Of a DNA stretch of 64,000 nt, positions 1-11,075 are shown in pieces. Position 1 is the stretch's first letter, and every line of letters begins with the position of its first letter. The notes beneath the pieces are model-generated. The model worked only from the letters and a program-made list of their open reading frames with translations. It was not told the DNA's origin and ran no database searches. A program made the translations under genes and the position numbers. Source of the stretch: Raphanus sativus (taxonomy: Eukaryota; Streptophyta; Magnoliopsida; Brassicales; Brassicaceae); NCBI RefSeq assembly GCF_000801105.2, contig NC_079512.1:33869848-33933847 (forward strand), written 5' to 3'.

Positions 1-1
1 G

Positions 2-253
2 GCATATCGCTTCCTTTCCAATGTTACATCAAACGTAACCAACGGCTCCAATGGCTCTCAGCAACGACCTGGAGGGACCCTCACCAACTCAGAAAATGGG
101 AACGTGAGATTGCAAGGCAGTTGGTTCAAAGGGTTACTCAACACTTCAAAACCCTCCTCAAGCACAGAGATAGAGAACAAAGATGAAGATGCGAATCAGC
201 AGAGAAAGATGAGCCGTGACTCTGCACCCCTCCACCATAGTTCATTTGGTTAA
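2..253 (+). CDS. 3' end of PPPDE (DeSI-like) peptidase gene, partial
   Basis: Terminal coding exon entering from the left edge, open from base 2 to the TAA at 251-253 (83 codons visible). The visible tail is polar and Asn/Ser/Gln-rich, begins AYRFLSNVTSNVTNG, contains RLQGSWFKGLL, and ends HHSSFG; it carries no catalytic motif itself. The next gene on the minus strand is an NST1-like protein; in Arabidopsis, PPPDE thiol-peptidase genes (At4g25660, At4g25680) sit beside NST1-like genes (At4g25670, At4g25690), so synteny points to PPPDE. Family function (deSUMOylating or deubiquitinating cysteine peptidase) is family knowledge; the catalytic domain lies outside the window. The assignment rests on position more than on a motif. 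Confidence 0.6.
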   Translation, partial: AYRFLSNVTSNVTNGSNGSQQRPGGTLTNSENGNVRLQGSWFKGLLNTSKPSSSTEIENKDEDANQQRKMSRDSAPLHHSSFG

Positions 254-582
254 ACTGTATATCCCCACTGCTCGAAAACTGTACCAACATTGTACTCTCA
301 TCTGTATCCATTTACTTTTGTACCAACATTGGATCTTTTATTTCTTTTCAGCAAAAAGTGTGATTTTGATAAAACAAAACATACCATTTATCTAGTTGTT
401 ACTAGCAAGTCTCAACATATTTATACTGCTTTGAGAAAAAATTGTGACATTAGGTATGACAATTAAAAATGGTATCATGTGTGTACAACTCCGAACAAAC
501 TTTGCAGTGTTACAAGAAAAGAAAGCAGAACAATAGCAGCTGTATTTGGCACCAAGCTGCCAATAATCATCCCTGAAACATT
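254..582. other. Convergent intergenic spacer (3' UTRs)
   Basis: About 330 bp between two convergent genes. It is AT-rich, with no ORF or repeat that I can support. It most likely holds the facing 3' UTRs and polyadenylation signals of the PPPDE-like and NST1-like genes. Confidence 0.5.
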
Positions 583-1152
583 TTATTTAAAGAAGACAAA
601 AGCGTTCCTATCATTGTTCTCAGATATGTGCAGCGACGAGACTGCCTGAGCAGCAATCAAATCCACAGATACTCCCATGTTGTTGATGTCCCAAGCACCC
701 CTCATGAAAGGCTTGTATGGCGGCACAGACCAGTTACTATCTCCACGTTCATAAACGTTTGAGTCAAACCCAATCCCTTGAACCGCATAGCTTGCGCAAC
801 TTTGCCGTGGAACATAGTTGGTTCTTTCACCTCTAAACAGATCAATCTTGTAACACTTTCCCTCTCCAAGCATGAAATTATCATCAGAATCTTCCCCCAG
901 TAGGACGTGCAGAGCAGCAGCTTCTGCAATAGCAGCACCTTCGTCGTCTAACCTCTGTTGTTCTTCAAGTTTCCTCTGCTTCTTCTTTTCAAGCTCAGCC
1001 CTGATGGCTGCAGAGTTAGCAAGAGCTTTCTCGAGACGTCTCTTCTTCTTCTCAGCTTGTTTGACACGATCGAATTCATCTTTACCGTTATGTATCTTCT
1101 TCCCTTTCCTAGCTAATGGCTGAACTTGCTTGCACATCGCGTGATGTTCCAT
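583..1152 (-). CDS. NST1-like conserved plant protein (189 aa)
   Basis: Intronless 189-codon ORF. Residues about 20-75 are a strongly charged Lys/Glu/Ala-rich coiled coil (for example KQAEKKKRRLEKALANSAA), followed by an acidic linker and a conserved-looking C-terminal half with YVPRQSCASYAVQGIGFDSN and the PYKPFMRGAWDINNMGVSVD stretch. It matches my memory of the Arabidopsis At4g25670/At4g25690/At5g52550 family, described as stress-response NST1-like; the molecular function is unknown and none is proposed here. The Arabidopsis members are preceded by conserved-peptide uORFs, and an in-frame 43-codon uORF lies 84 bp upstream here (1237-1368), which suggests translational control. ATG at 1152 is the first in this frame. 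Confidence 0.8.
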   Translation of the reverse strand: MEHHAMCKQVQPLARKGKKIHNGKDEFDRVKQAEKKKRRLEKALANSAAIRAELEKKKQRKLEEQQRLDDEGAAIAEAAALHVLLGEDSDDNFMLGEGKCYKIDLFRGERTNYVPRQSCASYAVQGIGFDSNVYERGDSNWSVPPYKPFMRGAWDINNMGVSVDLIAAQAVSSLHISENNDRNAFVFFK

Positions 1153-1236
1153 TACTTGCTTGCTTTCTCTCTCTATATATATATCTATAACTAAGATAAC
1201 TGAACTAAAACTCTCTGCTGCGGTGGTGAAAGGATG

Positions 1237-1368
1237 TCAAGAACTACTACTACACCCAATCGGGTATATATACCTCATGGTGCGGACAATACAATCCCAA
1301 AAAGAAACAACTGGAGACAACTTAAGGGACACGTTGTAAGAATTTGCAGACTTGTCGGTTGGAATCAT
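1237..1368 (-). CDS. Upstream ORF, probable conserved-peptide uORF (43 aa)
   Basis: Minus-strand ORF from ATG at 1366-1368 to TGA at 1237-1239, 43 residues. It begins MIPTDKSANSYNVSLKL, has a hydrophobic/aromatic middle (SPVVSFWDCIVRT) and ends PIGCSSSS. It precedes the NST1-like main ORF by 84 bp in the same transcription direction. From memory, Arabidopsis homologues of the main ORF carry annotated conserved uORFs (CPuORF12/13, AT4G25672 and AT4G25692). I have not compared peptides. CPuORFs usually stall ribosomes or reduce main-ORF translation. A second ATG lies inside the uORF in the same frame. Confidence 0.6.
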   Translation of the reverse strand: MIPTDKSANSYNVSLKLSPVVSFWDCIVRTMRYIYPIGCSSSS

Positions 1369-4291
1369 TTGTCCTCCTCCTTTCCCATACCCCTTAGACT
1401 CTCCCATGTTCTGCATTTCATAATTTACTTCTTTATTAGTTTTAGGAGAAAGAAAGCTGCAAAGGAGAACACACAGAAGAAGCCCCTATTGCATAATAAC
1501 ATGATCAACTCATATATACATCTCTGGAGACAAAGATCAGTCAAACCTCAAACTTCACATAAGAAACCATTCTTAATTAGACTAGTAGTAATGGATTAAA
1601 CTAGTACTCAAGCAATAAGATCTGCCTTATGTTGGATCAATCAAATTTCAATCAAAGCCTTTTCAAAAAGATATAAACGGAACAAGAAGATGATAGAAGT
1701 ATACGATCCGAAACCTCTACAAGTTGGCATAGAAGCAGCAACGAAATCTTCCTCAAAACAATCGGAGAGAGAGACAGACAGAGTCAGATACCGATTGTTA
1801 ATCTGGATCCAGAAAGAAAATTAGGAGACAAAGAGTTTAGACAAAGAGACAAAGACCAGATGATCAAACAGACAAGAAACGTAGTCCGTCTTGTAACTAT
1901 CCATTAACCTTAAGCCACGTGGCGAATGATGTCTACACGCCATTCTGGATCTATCCAACATCAGTTTCCAATTTGGACTTGACTTTGTTAATCAACATCG
2001 TCTGTCGATAATTGAGCTACTAACAGCCGTTTGATGAACCAAACGGCTGAGATTTCAGTTCTAGAAACTTTTTTTCTTTTGATCAAAAAAGAAAAGAAAA
2101 CTAATTATTTTATGCAGTTTTGTTCATTGTTACCCTTGCCATCAAATGCTTGGACAATTGGTCTTGGTTAATGTGAGGATAGGAAAAGAAGCACAAATAT
2201 TATAGTGTAAGCTTACTATAGAACATAGGCCCTTTTGGGCCTTGAATCCATGAGCTATCTCTTGTCAACAGGTAAACTTAAAGCTTGTGAGTTATTGATG
2301 TTCAATTCGAAATGGACTTGAATCCTCTCCTAAAAAGCTGAGGGATCAAAAGATCATTAACCTAATTCACCAAAATCATCTTGAAAGAATCCCTGAACTG
2401 CATAAGTTTTCCCAAGAAAACAAGATTTTCGTGTATGCCTTCCCTCTACAAACAAGGTTGAAAAATCGACAGCAAGATATGCCACAAAGTATATAAAGGT
2501 CTATGCCGTGCTTATATTGCAAGATGTGATCTTCATTGGTTTCATGATCCATAACACCATATGTACATACTAATGCCGGTTTAAAACTTTTTTTTTTAAG
2601 TTCAGTGGATTTAAAACTCAATATCACTAAGACACGTAGCAAAATGGGACACCTTATCTCAATTGTTGTCGACTGGAAAATGGACACTGCAAAACGCGTG
2701 AGTTCTTTTATATAGTATTAGTTGCATATTGGATTGTCACATAATCGTCATTTTGGGGACGCTTGATAAAATAATCGTATTTTGTTCCGTGGAACGGGTC
2801 ACAAGGCACACACATAGCAATCGTCCACGAATGAGTCTTAAGGAATTACAACATAAAAGTTTCTAATACAATTATACATGTAATCAGACTTTGATTATTC
2901 ATTAGTGCGTTGTTGGTTACATTGCATCTTCTTAATTCGTCAAAAGCGTACCGAACATCATATTCGTGCAAATAGAACCTATATATCATCAAATTTTCTA
3001 TTTCACTTTTTGTTGCATTATCTAATTATATGCTTCCACGCAACCCCATCCTCTCCAACTTTTCACCAACATCTCAATTATAAACGATCAAATTATTTGT
3101 TTTTTCTTTATCTCTTTTGACTTGATTGGATAGTGTCGTGGACTCGTGGGAGTGTAAATAATAGACTCCACTTAGAATCGGTGTGAGTATTACGAGGAAA
3201 TGGTGTGATGTATTCACTCAAGTGAGTTAGTTACAAAATTATAATTGAACAGCCGACAGGCTAGCTAGGCACGTAACACGTATCCATAACTTTTCCTCTG
3301 AAAGTCATCTCCATTTTTATGTTCTCACCCGCCAAACTTATTTTAGTATACAACTCGATCGTACCATATTGTGGTGGCGTATTAATATGTAGGATATGTT
3401 TGCTGTGGCAAATTATTGTGTAACTGATGAAATCTTTGACTATACACAGTACTTTTGAATGAACCGGTTGAAGCAGCAGAGTTAATACTACTTGATACTG
3501 ATCTCAAAAGTCTCGTAGACTGAAAGTTAAGCCTCTAATATTGATCTCCTATATTCGCATGTTATGTTATTAACTAATAAAAGCTTCTCAGTTTTTGGAG
3601 TATAAAACATTTATTCAAGTTCTATCGAATTATTAATCATCAAAACATATTTTACATTTTTAGAGTTAGGTCTCCTTTGTTCATCTTCTATCTCTGCTAT
3701 TGATTTCAACTTTTCCTTTATTTTAAACTTTCATAATTCAGAAGTATGACGTTACACGCAACGATGGCGTTCCACGAGATCGCGGGAAGAAGTGGCCATG
3801 CTGTTAACGTAAAAGCTTTATTATATAAACTTACGTAAAGAAGAAAATTTCCATAATTTAGGTAGCTGTTATTTGATGTCATATAAGTATGTATTATATA
3901 CGAAATAATATTTCACTTCAAGAATATTTTTTTTTGTTGATTGCAAACTTGCATGCATAAGCAAAAGATTTTCTGGTGCAAGTCAAAATACGTTTCATTT
4001 TTAATTTTGATTTATATATCATGAATCCATGATGACCTTGTTCACATTCAGTGATTGTAAGCGATCATGACTCTGTTTATCTAAGAAATATGCAAAAGAA
4101 AATTACCAAATGGCGGACTTCCGAAATAACCGAGCGCAGATATACCACAGGCTACTCATAATTAGCATGATTCTATTTTTAATATTTAAAATCAAAATCG
4201 GCTTATAGGATTTATAAACATAGATCGTATTTCAGATCATGATACAAGACAAAAAAAAAGTTTTGAGACTTAATTAAAACATGTTTTGAAG
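1369..4291. other. Intergenic region, no gene recognised
   Basis: About 2.9 kb of AT-rich sequence between the 5' side of the NST1-like gene and the 3' end of BCH1. Short ORFs here show no protein-like composition. I saw no transposon termini or tandem arrays. The part nearest 1370-1900 should hold the promoter and 5' leader of the NST1-like gene. Confidence 0.4.
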
Positions 4292-6169
4292 TCAAGAAGT
4301 CGACCCGGAACCAGACCCCCTTTTGTACAGTTTGATTCTCCGACTTATCTCTTTCTCTAACTCTTCATCTCCTCCAACTTCCTCCAATTCCTGCACATTA
4401 CAAATTCAAAAGTCAAATTATTTTAAGCTAACAATAAAGATGATAGCTAAAAAATCTAAAGCAAATCAAGAAACTTGCCTTCGGTCCAAGAAACAGCCCA
4501 TATGGCACACCATCGAATTTGTCTGTGTGATGCAGCTGAATACACAAATCATACCACGACACTACTAAAAATCAATTTTGTAATTATCAATGACAACAAA
4601 GGTACATCATAAGAAGCTACCACTTATTTTATAATTTGAGCGCCGACTAAATCTAAATAAAATCCAAATAGACATAAATCAATATATAGAATAAGCTACT
4701 ACTGATACTAGTCATTAAGAAACCAGAGTTAACGAAAAATTATAATTAAATGTGGTTGACGGATCAAGTCAATGGGATTAATACCTGGTGAGCAGCGGCG
4801 ACCCTTCGGAGATAAGGAACGTCAGCGATGGGACCTACAGGGAAGCGCTTGTGCACCAAACCATCGTGGACGAACATGTAGGCGATTCCAAACACTGTTA
4901 TTCCTAACCCCTGTTTACGAGGAGAGAGACAACAGCAACATGTGAGCCGAAAGTTAAAACCACCAATCTATCTTATGGTATTAATGCAGCCAACGAGTCA
5001 TTTGGCATCACATGAACCCAAAAATCCAAACTCTCTCAATTAAAAAATAAATAGAGAGAGACAGAAGATACTGGAAAGTTTGTTAGTAAAATACTGAGTA
5101 GTATTTCCGAAGTTGTTTAATATTAAATAATTAATCTAACCATACAGTCAAAGACGTTGTAACCATAATTAAGAAGAGCAACGACGTTTAATCTTTTACT
5201 CTGAAGAGACTAGGGTACTTACAGCGCCAAAGCAGAGGCCAGGAACGAGTCCCTTATTGAAGAAACCGTAAGAGAGGAGAGCAATGGCAGGAACAGCGTT
5301 GATTATGGCGAACACATCGTTCAACTCAAACGGCCCTTCTCTAGGTTTGTGATGTGACTGCAAATAGAGTACAAAAGAGAGTAAGAATAATCAAATTTAA
5401 CAAGCAGCTTGACTTTGAATACTCAAAATTGTAGTAAGAATTGTCATCAGAGTTAAGATGGTAGACCTCATGCATGTTCCATAAAGAAGCGTGCCAGAGA
5501 GCTTTATGAGCCCATCTTGCCCAGAACTCCATGCCAACCTGATTCCAAAAAAATATTCCAACTCTCAAATGATTCAGACAAAGCTTGTGTTGTGTCTTAA
5601 AGAAGATAAAAGCTGAAAACTTTTTGGACTTACAGCAGCACCAACAGAGAGAGCAAATGTACCGAACATCTCCGACATTGGGATTTCACCTCCCTGTTTT
5701 TTTTATTACAAAACATAAGACTTTGTAAAGTTGTCGGAACAAGAACGAATTACAAAAAAAAAAAAAAAAATTCAAAAAATCGAATTACCTCCATCTGCCA
5801 AGAGAATCTGTAGTAAACGGCCATAATAGCCATCGAAGTGATACCGAAGCTCGACATCACTGCAGCAATCAGATAAGTGAACCTCTCCGATTTCTTCCGC
5901 TCCAGCTTCTCAGCTAAACGCAGCGCCAGGTACTCCGCGTCTATGGCTGTTGTTGTTGGCTCCGTAGTCTCGGGAGGACTGTCATCTTTGTCGATAGGAG
6001 AGCTCTGCCTCCGATCCGAGACGACGTAGCAGACGGATAATCCTCTGAACCGGAGGAGAGACGACGGGAATCCGGTTAAGGATGTTGGATGGTGCAGGCG
6101 GAGACTGGAGGAAGAGAAAGCGCGGTGGAGAGGTTTGAATGTAAGGGCTGTTGAGAGACCTGCCGCCAT
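4292..6169 (-). CDS. BCH1: Beta-carotene 3-hydroxylase, plastid non-haem di-iron (309 aa)
   Basis: Hydroxylates the beta-rings of beta-carotene to give zeaxanthin in plastid membranes. Seven exons on the minus strand: 6169-5789, 5693-5634, 5538-5467, 5357-5223, 4910-4785, 4535-4479, 4390-4292; total 930 nt, in frame, 309 residues. The Ser/Leu/Arg-rich N-terminus (MAAGLSTALTFKPLHRAFSS) is a chloroplast transit peptide. LAEKLERKKSERFTYLIAA leads into the membrane segments. All four iron-binding histidine motifs of the fatty-acid-hydroxylase superfamily are intact: HKALWH, HESHH (across exons 3-4), HDGLVH and HQLHH. All introns are GT-AG except the one between exons 6 and 7, whose donor reads AAG|GCAAGT (a GC-AG intron). 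Complete and probably functional. It matches Arabidopsis BETA-OHASE 1 (At4g25700) closely. Confidence 0.95.
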
Positions 6170-6753
6170 GGGAGAAGAAGAAGAAGTAGAAGAGGCTCCG
6201 AGACTTTGCTCGGCTGAGAGAGGTTATCTCAGCTTTTGGTGAGGTCTTAGCTTTTTATGCGAGAGGGAAAGGAAGAGGGAGAGAGATGTGGTGTACAATG
6301 CTCTGTGGCCCAAAGATGATTTCGTTTTGGGTCTTAAAAAGAAAAAAAGAAATACGTTTTGGAATTAAATATGCAGAATACAAGTGAAGGACGGTTCAGT
6401 TTCGTGTGACGAAGTTTGCCCTCTAATTCTTTTCTTTTTAATGGACTAATCTTACCCCACAAGCCCACTCTTATGTTTTATGAAAATTACATTTTTCTGC
6501 CAATCTATTTTCTTTTGTTCTCTTTGTCTTTGACCATTTTGATTAATTGTTTTAACGTGTAAATCGATTATTATCGATTAATTATGCTATTACAACGATG
6601 AAAATATTACAAAGACGATTCCAGAACCGACAATTCGATCCATGTTCGATGTTACGCCATGCACCAAACTAAAGATCTCATGTAACATGTTTTTTAATAA
6701 TCTGCATAATTTAGTTTTATGGGATTTGAATCTCAGACCTCCGAATGTAAAAA
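6170..6753. other. BCH1 upstream region
   Basis: About 580 bp between the BCH1 start codon and a retroposon insertion. It should contain the BCH1 5' UTR (GA-rich, 6170-6290) and promoter. The sequence is otherwise AT-rich with no ORF. Because the retroposon begins 585 bp upstream of the ATG, the distal promoter has been displaced. Confidence 0.4.
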
Positions 6754-7856
6754 CAATTGAATCATTATTCTTTTTTTTTAACTCAACTTCAACTTTTCAT
6801 TAGCCAAATGTTTTGATACAAACAATTGTGACCACAATGCCTCAACAGAGACTTTAACCATAATGTGATCTATGGAAGTAGATATAGCATCATCTAGGAT
6901 CACTTATTTGGATCCTACATTGCCTCATCTAACTACCTATCACTTTGACCACCATGGAAACAAATTCATTCTACCAAAATGGTGAAAATGAATCGTTCCT
7001 TACACCACTAACTACACGGGCATTGACCACAACTGAAAAAACAGAGACTTTACAAAGGAATTACAATCTAAGACCTTGCTGGAGATCACCACTTGATTGA
7101 CATTTAGAACTTGGATCATACCAACTCAACGCCAAGGCGCATACTTCCCCCTCAAGTCCCGTCCAGATAGCAGTCGTACCCCAGCCTTATTGTATGGATT
7201 CCAAGCCTAAAGAACCACTAAATGGGAAAATACCTTATTGACAGATTTCTTTTCAAACACAGAAATGGGTTCCCCACCAAACTGGTGCGTTAGCTGCCAC
7301 TTAGGACCTTCCATCACGAGTTCCTAGTCTTGACTCCAAAACCGAGCCGCCGGAACAGAGCGAAGCAACATCTCCACGAGCATGAGCTTCGGTTCTTCCG
7401 GAATGAAAAAGACGGGTTTTGATGTCGAATCCAACCGGAGCTCATCCTCTAACACCTGCAAAAGAACACAATGGAGCTCGAGGGAGAACGACGACGGCAC
7501 AGATCAGACATCAACGGAGGAACACGGAGCGGCAAGGGGAAAATAGCTCCGTCTAAAATCCAACCCTAAAAGCCGACCTCCGTCAGCGACACCTTCGAGA
7601 CTCAACTCGCTGTGACTCCAGAAGTTCGGAAACCGCACTACACGGCCAGATCTGAGATCTGAAGAGCCGAAGAAACCAGAGTTCACAAGAATCTCGCCGA
7701 GGGGAAGGAGCGTTAACGAAGGCAAAAGGAAAAACGAAGAAAGGGAAAGGGGCTCTCCGGCGACGACGCAGCGTCAGACGCCGGAGAAACACGACGGCTA
7801 GGGCTTCTACTGCTCTCTCTCTTTCTCTCTCTCTCTAATCAATTGAATCATTATTC
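6754..7856 (-). mobile_element. Poly(A) non-LTR retroposon A (about 1.07 kb) with 17-bp TSD
   Basis: The body (6771-7839) is flanked by perfect 17-bp direct repeats CAATTGAATCATTATTC at 6754-6770 and 7840-7856. A T-run immediately inside the left repeat (6771-6779) is the complement of a poly(A) tail, so the element reads on the minus strand. Its 5' end at 7839 is a GA/CT-rich leader (7810-7838). The GC-rich 5' half (about 7320-7800) contrasts with the AT-rich surroundings. ORFs in it are short and show no known domain. Size, poly(A) tail and long TSD fit a non-autonomous LINE-mobilised retroposon (Sadhu-like in architecture) or a processed transcript. The family was not identified. Confidence 0.8.
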
Positions 7857-8721
7857 AAACCACTGGACTAAAGGGGTTTCCACTTTTGATTAATTGTTCA
7901 GATACTAAATCGCAATAATAATTGATTACTGAAAATAAATTATTTAATTAGGCAATATAAAAGGTAAACATATATTAAAATCGTGTAACATTTTTATTGT
8001 GTACCTGAATTGTGAAAGAATGTTCTTGCTTTAATCAAATAGATTGATATGTTTTTATTGTATCGGATTGTTTCTTAAACATTGTGGATCTATATTTTCT
8101 TTATGAGGCTACATAATCATATCGAGCATTCCATCTAGTTTCTAAAAGCTTGTCTTCTCCATGTTAGATTTTTGAAATCCAAATCATATGATTTGTAGAA
8201 CTGCAGATCTCATAATGTACCATGGTATCATTTATAAGAGTTGGAAGGCATCATTTTATGATGCTTTGAGAAGACCTACAAGGCTACAAATGTGGGTCGA
8301 AGTTGTATGGAAAGACCAAACAAACAAGAAGTTGGTCCTCAACCAAACAAGGAAGGGAACAATAAACAAGTTACATCCATTTATAATTTATGAGGCTGAT
8401 GCTGTGAGAGTGTTATGTCCTTAAGCGTCTATGGTTGGGATCCATTCTAACATGTCACAAAGTTATTGGTTCACAGAGTTCCTCGTAGCATCTTTGTTCT
8501 TTGGTTATTACTCTCTCATAGTCTTGTTATTTTTCTATTTTTATTTTCCGACCCCAAAATGAAATAGAGAAGGATACAAAACTAGTAAATGCAACTTGGG
8601 TCATGGACCCCTTCCGGCTACACTTTTCTGCTATTGTTAAGAATGTCTGGTCTCTTAAGTTTTTAAACTTTAAGCTACAACAGTGTACATTCTAACAATT
8701 ATCCATATCTTCTTCTTTTTT
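7857..8721. other. Intergenic region upstream of retroposon A / downstream of QC
   Basis: About 865 bp, AT-rich. A 78-codon ORF (8188-8424, +) has no recognisable domain and is probably spurious. An F-box gene expected here from Arabidopsis order (At4g25710) is not present. The right part should include the QC 3' UTR. Confidence 0.4.
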
Positions 8722-11075
8722 TCATATCAAGCATTGTCGTGCGATTTGTCTCTCGCTCTTTGCTGCTGCTGGTTTTAGATTGATTTGGTACAGCTTCGGC
8801 CACAGTTTCCCCGTTACTGCAATACACAAACACATCGAGACTCAAAAATGTCATATGACTAGATAGAGATTTATTACCAAATGCAACGGACCGGACGAGA
8901 TTTTTCTTACCAAAGAGACGTTTCTTGTCGCTGTCCCATGCTATACCATTCAAGACATCAATACCCTGTAGTGCAAGACAAGATTCAGTTTAGGGATAAA
9001 GAGTTTTGAAGATGGCTTGTTAAGAACCAAAAACTTGTGAACTTCAGAAAATGAACTCACCCCGTGTCCAGATCGCAGCAATCCTTGTCTGTGAAAGGAT
9101 ATGGGAAAAAGAAGGAGGTCAGTTGTGTAACACAATGGTTCTTCCTAAACACAGACATGTTAGAAAGAGAGAATAACCTTAATTCAGGAAGAAGTATCCA
9201 TCCAAGTAGCGATCCGTCCTTGGGAGAAATTCTAGCAATACAATCAGACTGCAGCAGAGAGATACACATCAGTCTTATTCCTGCTATCTTAAAGTGAGTG
9301 AATGAACGAAGATCAATGGACCAAGTTCGATTTCACTTTGTGACATTTTGCATTCATCATATCACAACTTTGCTTAAAAATAAAAGGTGTTTTACATTAC
9401 ATCTTTCAGATGTCACAATGAATAAATGCAAATACCAAAAAAAAAAGCAGTTGAATTACCTGCCACACGTTTGCCCAAACTTCATTGTTTATGTACTCGA
9501 GTTCATTAAGGTATCGTACCTCACGGCCATTATATTTGACTACATGCTCATCAGTAACTGCAGAAAAAAAAGACTCCATCAAATTATAAATATACTCTCC
9601 AGAGAATAAGTGGCTCAAGAACACAAAAACAAAGAATAAAACTTGATGCGGTAGAAGGGAGAAACCTTTCATTGTTAGAGGGTCCATCCGGTATAGTGTA
9701 GAAGTGCCATCACTTCCAAACAATACTTGTCCATCGGTAGCCAATCCCCATCCATCTTTCATATGATGTTTAAATGGCTTTACCTACAATGAGATCGAAA
9801 GGTTAAAACAAAGCAGTAGGGCAATGCTAGTCCATCATAAAGTTGTAATGCAATGCAGACTTTCATTGTAACTTAACAACAACACTACAAGAACTAAAGG
9901 AACAAAGCCTATGTCAAAGATTTCCTCTAATTTCATGGAAAGAAAAAGCTGAATTAATTTTAAGTCTACCAAATTGCGCAAAAAAAAAAAAAAGAGTATG
10001 GGAAGGAGAAGAAGAGTACAAACTTTGGTTAAGTTGCGAAGATCATATGTGAAACCCGTGGTCGTCAGCCAAGCAACTTGAAAGAGGCTACAAAAGATAA
10101 CAGAATAGGTGCATCAGAGAAAATGCAAGAGAACAAGATCAAAGAAACAGCAAAAAAAATTGATTCTAAATTACACAAACTAGTTATAACAAAGATAAGC
10201 CCACCTATCTCCAAGGAGTGTCAAACCCTCTCCAAAGAACTTATCGCCCATTTTTTCGATAACTTCAACCTAAGCAATTCAGAAGAAATAGGATTGAACT
10301 TCATTAATGCTGGTCCACACAGCTAATCTCACAAGCAGCAAAAAAGTTACAAATCCATCTGTGTATTTAAATCAACATTCCATTTATCTTCTAAAATAAA
10401 GCTATATCATTCTCCAAAATCACAATTACACACAAACTCTTGACAATTCAATAACAATGTTTGATATTTTACAACAATGTTTCTCATCAAAACCATACCT
10501 TTCCTGTCCGAAGAGACACTTTCCTGACTGAGGACTGTAAGGGAAAAAAAAAAAAGAAAGAAAAAAACGCAGAAAGGATCAAACTCGAGAATCACATTGT
10601 GAAAGAAGATTATTACAGAAAGCCAATCAAAATAACCTGTCTGTATAGACCAGTAGATTCGAAGAGTGTATCATCTCCGGCATAAAGAAGTCCCTGTCTC
10701 AACACAACACACACAAAAAAAAAACATTTTACTCATACTGAGATTTCGAAAGATTGATTTGGGATGACGAACGACTAAACCTCGAACCTGAGTAAACGCC
10801 TTTGGATCGTGAGGAAACTCAGCGACCACTTCGATTTCATGGATCGTATGTGAAAGATCAAACGAATCGGACGATCTCCCCGAGCCGTTGAAGGGCATAA
10901 AGAAGAGGAAAAGGGCGGCGGAGAAGAGAGCGAGAGGGATCATCATCATCGAGATCCTCCTCCGAGTGACGAAGAATCTGCGAGACGAGGCGGGAATTGG
11001 GAATTGAGGGGAATGAGGAGGCATTATTGATCGCTTAGTGAGTCTCTTCTTATAGGAAGAAGATCGAGTGGCCAT
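8722..11075 (-). CDS. QC: Glutaminyl-peptide cyclotransferase (324 aa)
   Basis: Converts N-terminal glutamine of peptides and proteins to pyroglutamate in the secretory pathway (plant-type, five-bladed propeller QC family). Eleven exons: 11075-10788, 10693-10637, 10534-10499, 10269-10205, 10087-10024, 9783-9666, 9557-9460, 9248-9178, 9088-9061, 8965-8911, 8816-8722; total 975 nt, in frame. A basic N-terminus and hydrophobic signal anchor (MMMIPLALFSAALFLFFMPF, residues about 43-62) is followed by EFPHDPKAFTQGLLY, FGEGLTLLGDSLFQVAWL, HMKDGWGLATDG, LNELEYINNEVWANVWQSDC and VLNGIAWDSDKKRLFVTGK, all typical of the family. The only ATG near the 5' end is at 11075; the same frame is open slightly farther upstream but only from a non-ATG codon. 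Matches Arabidopsis At4g25720. Confidence 0.93.

Noticed and set aside
872..1123. 83-codon + strand ORF
   Set aside because: It is antisense to the NST1-like coding region and reflects its Lys-rich codons; Phe/Ser-rich low-complexity translation.
7504..7792. Overlapping minus ORFs of 69-73 codons in retroposon A
   Set aside because: They lie in the GC-rich 5' part of a transposed element, overlap each other, and show no domain.
8188..8424. 78-codon ORF between retroposon A and QC
   Set aside because: No conserved motif, isolated, and no promoter or splice structure seen; could be chance.
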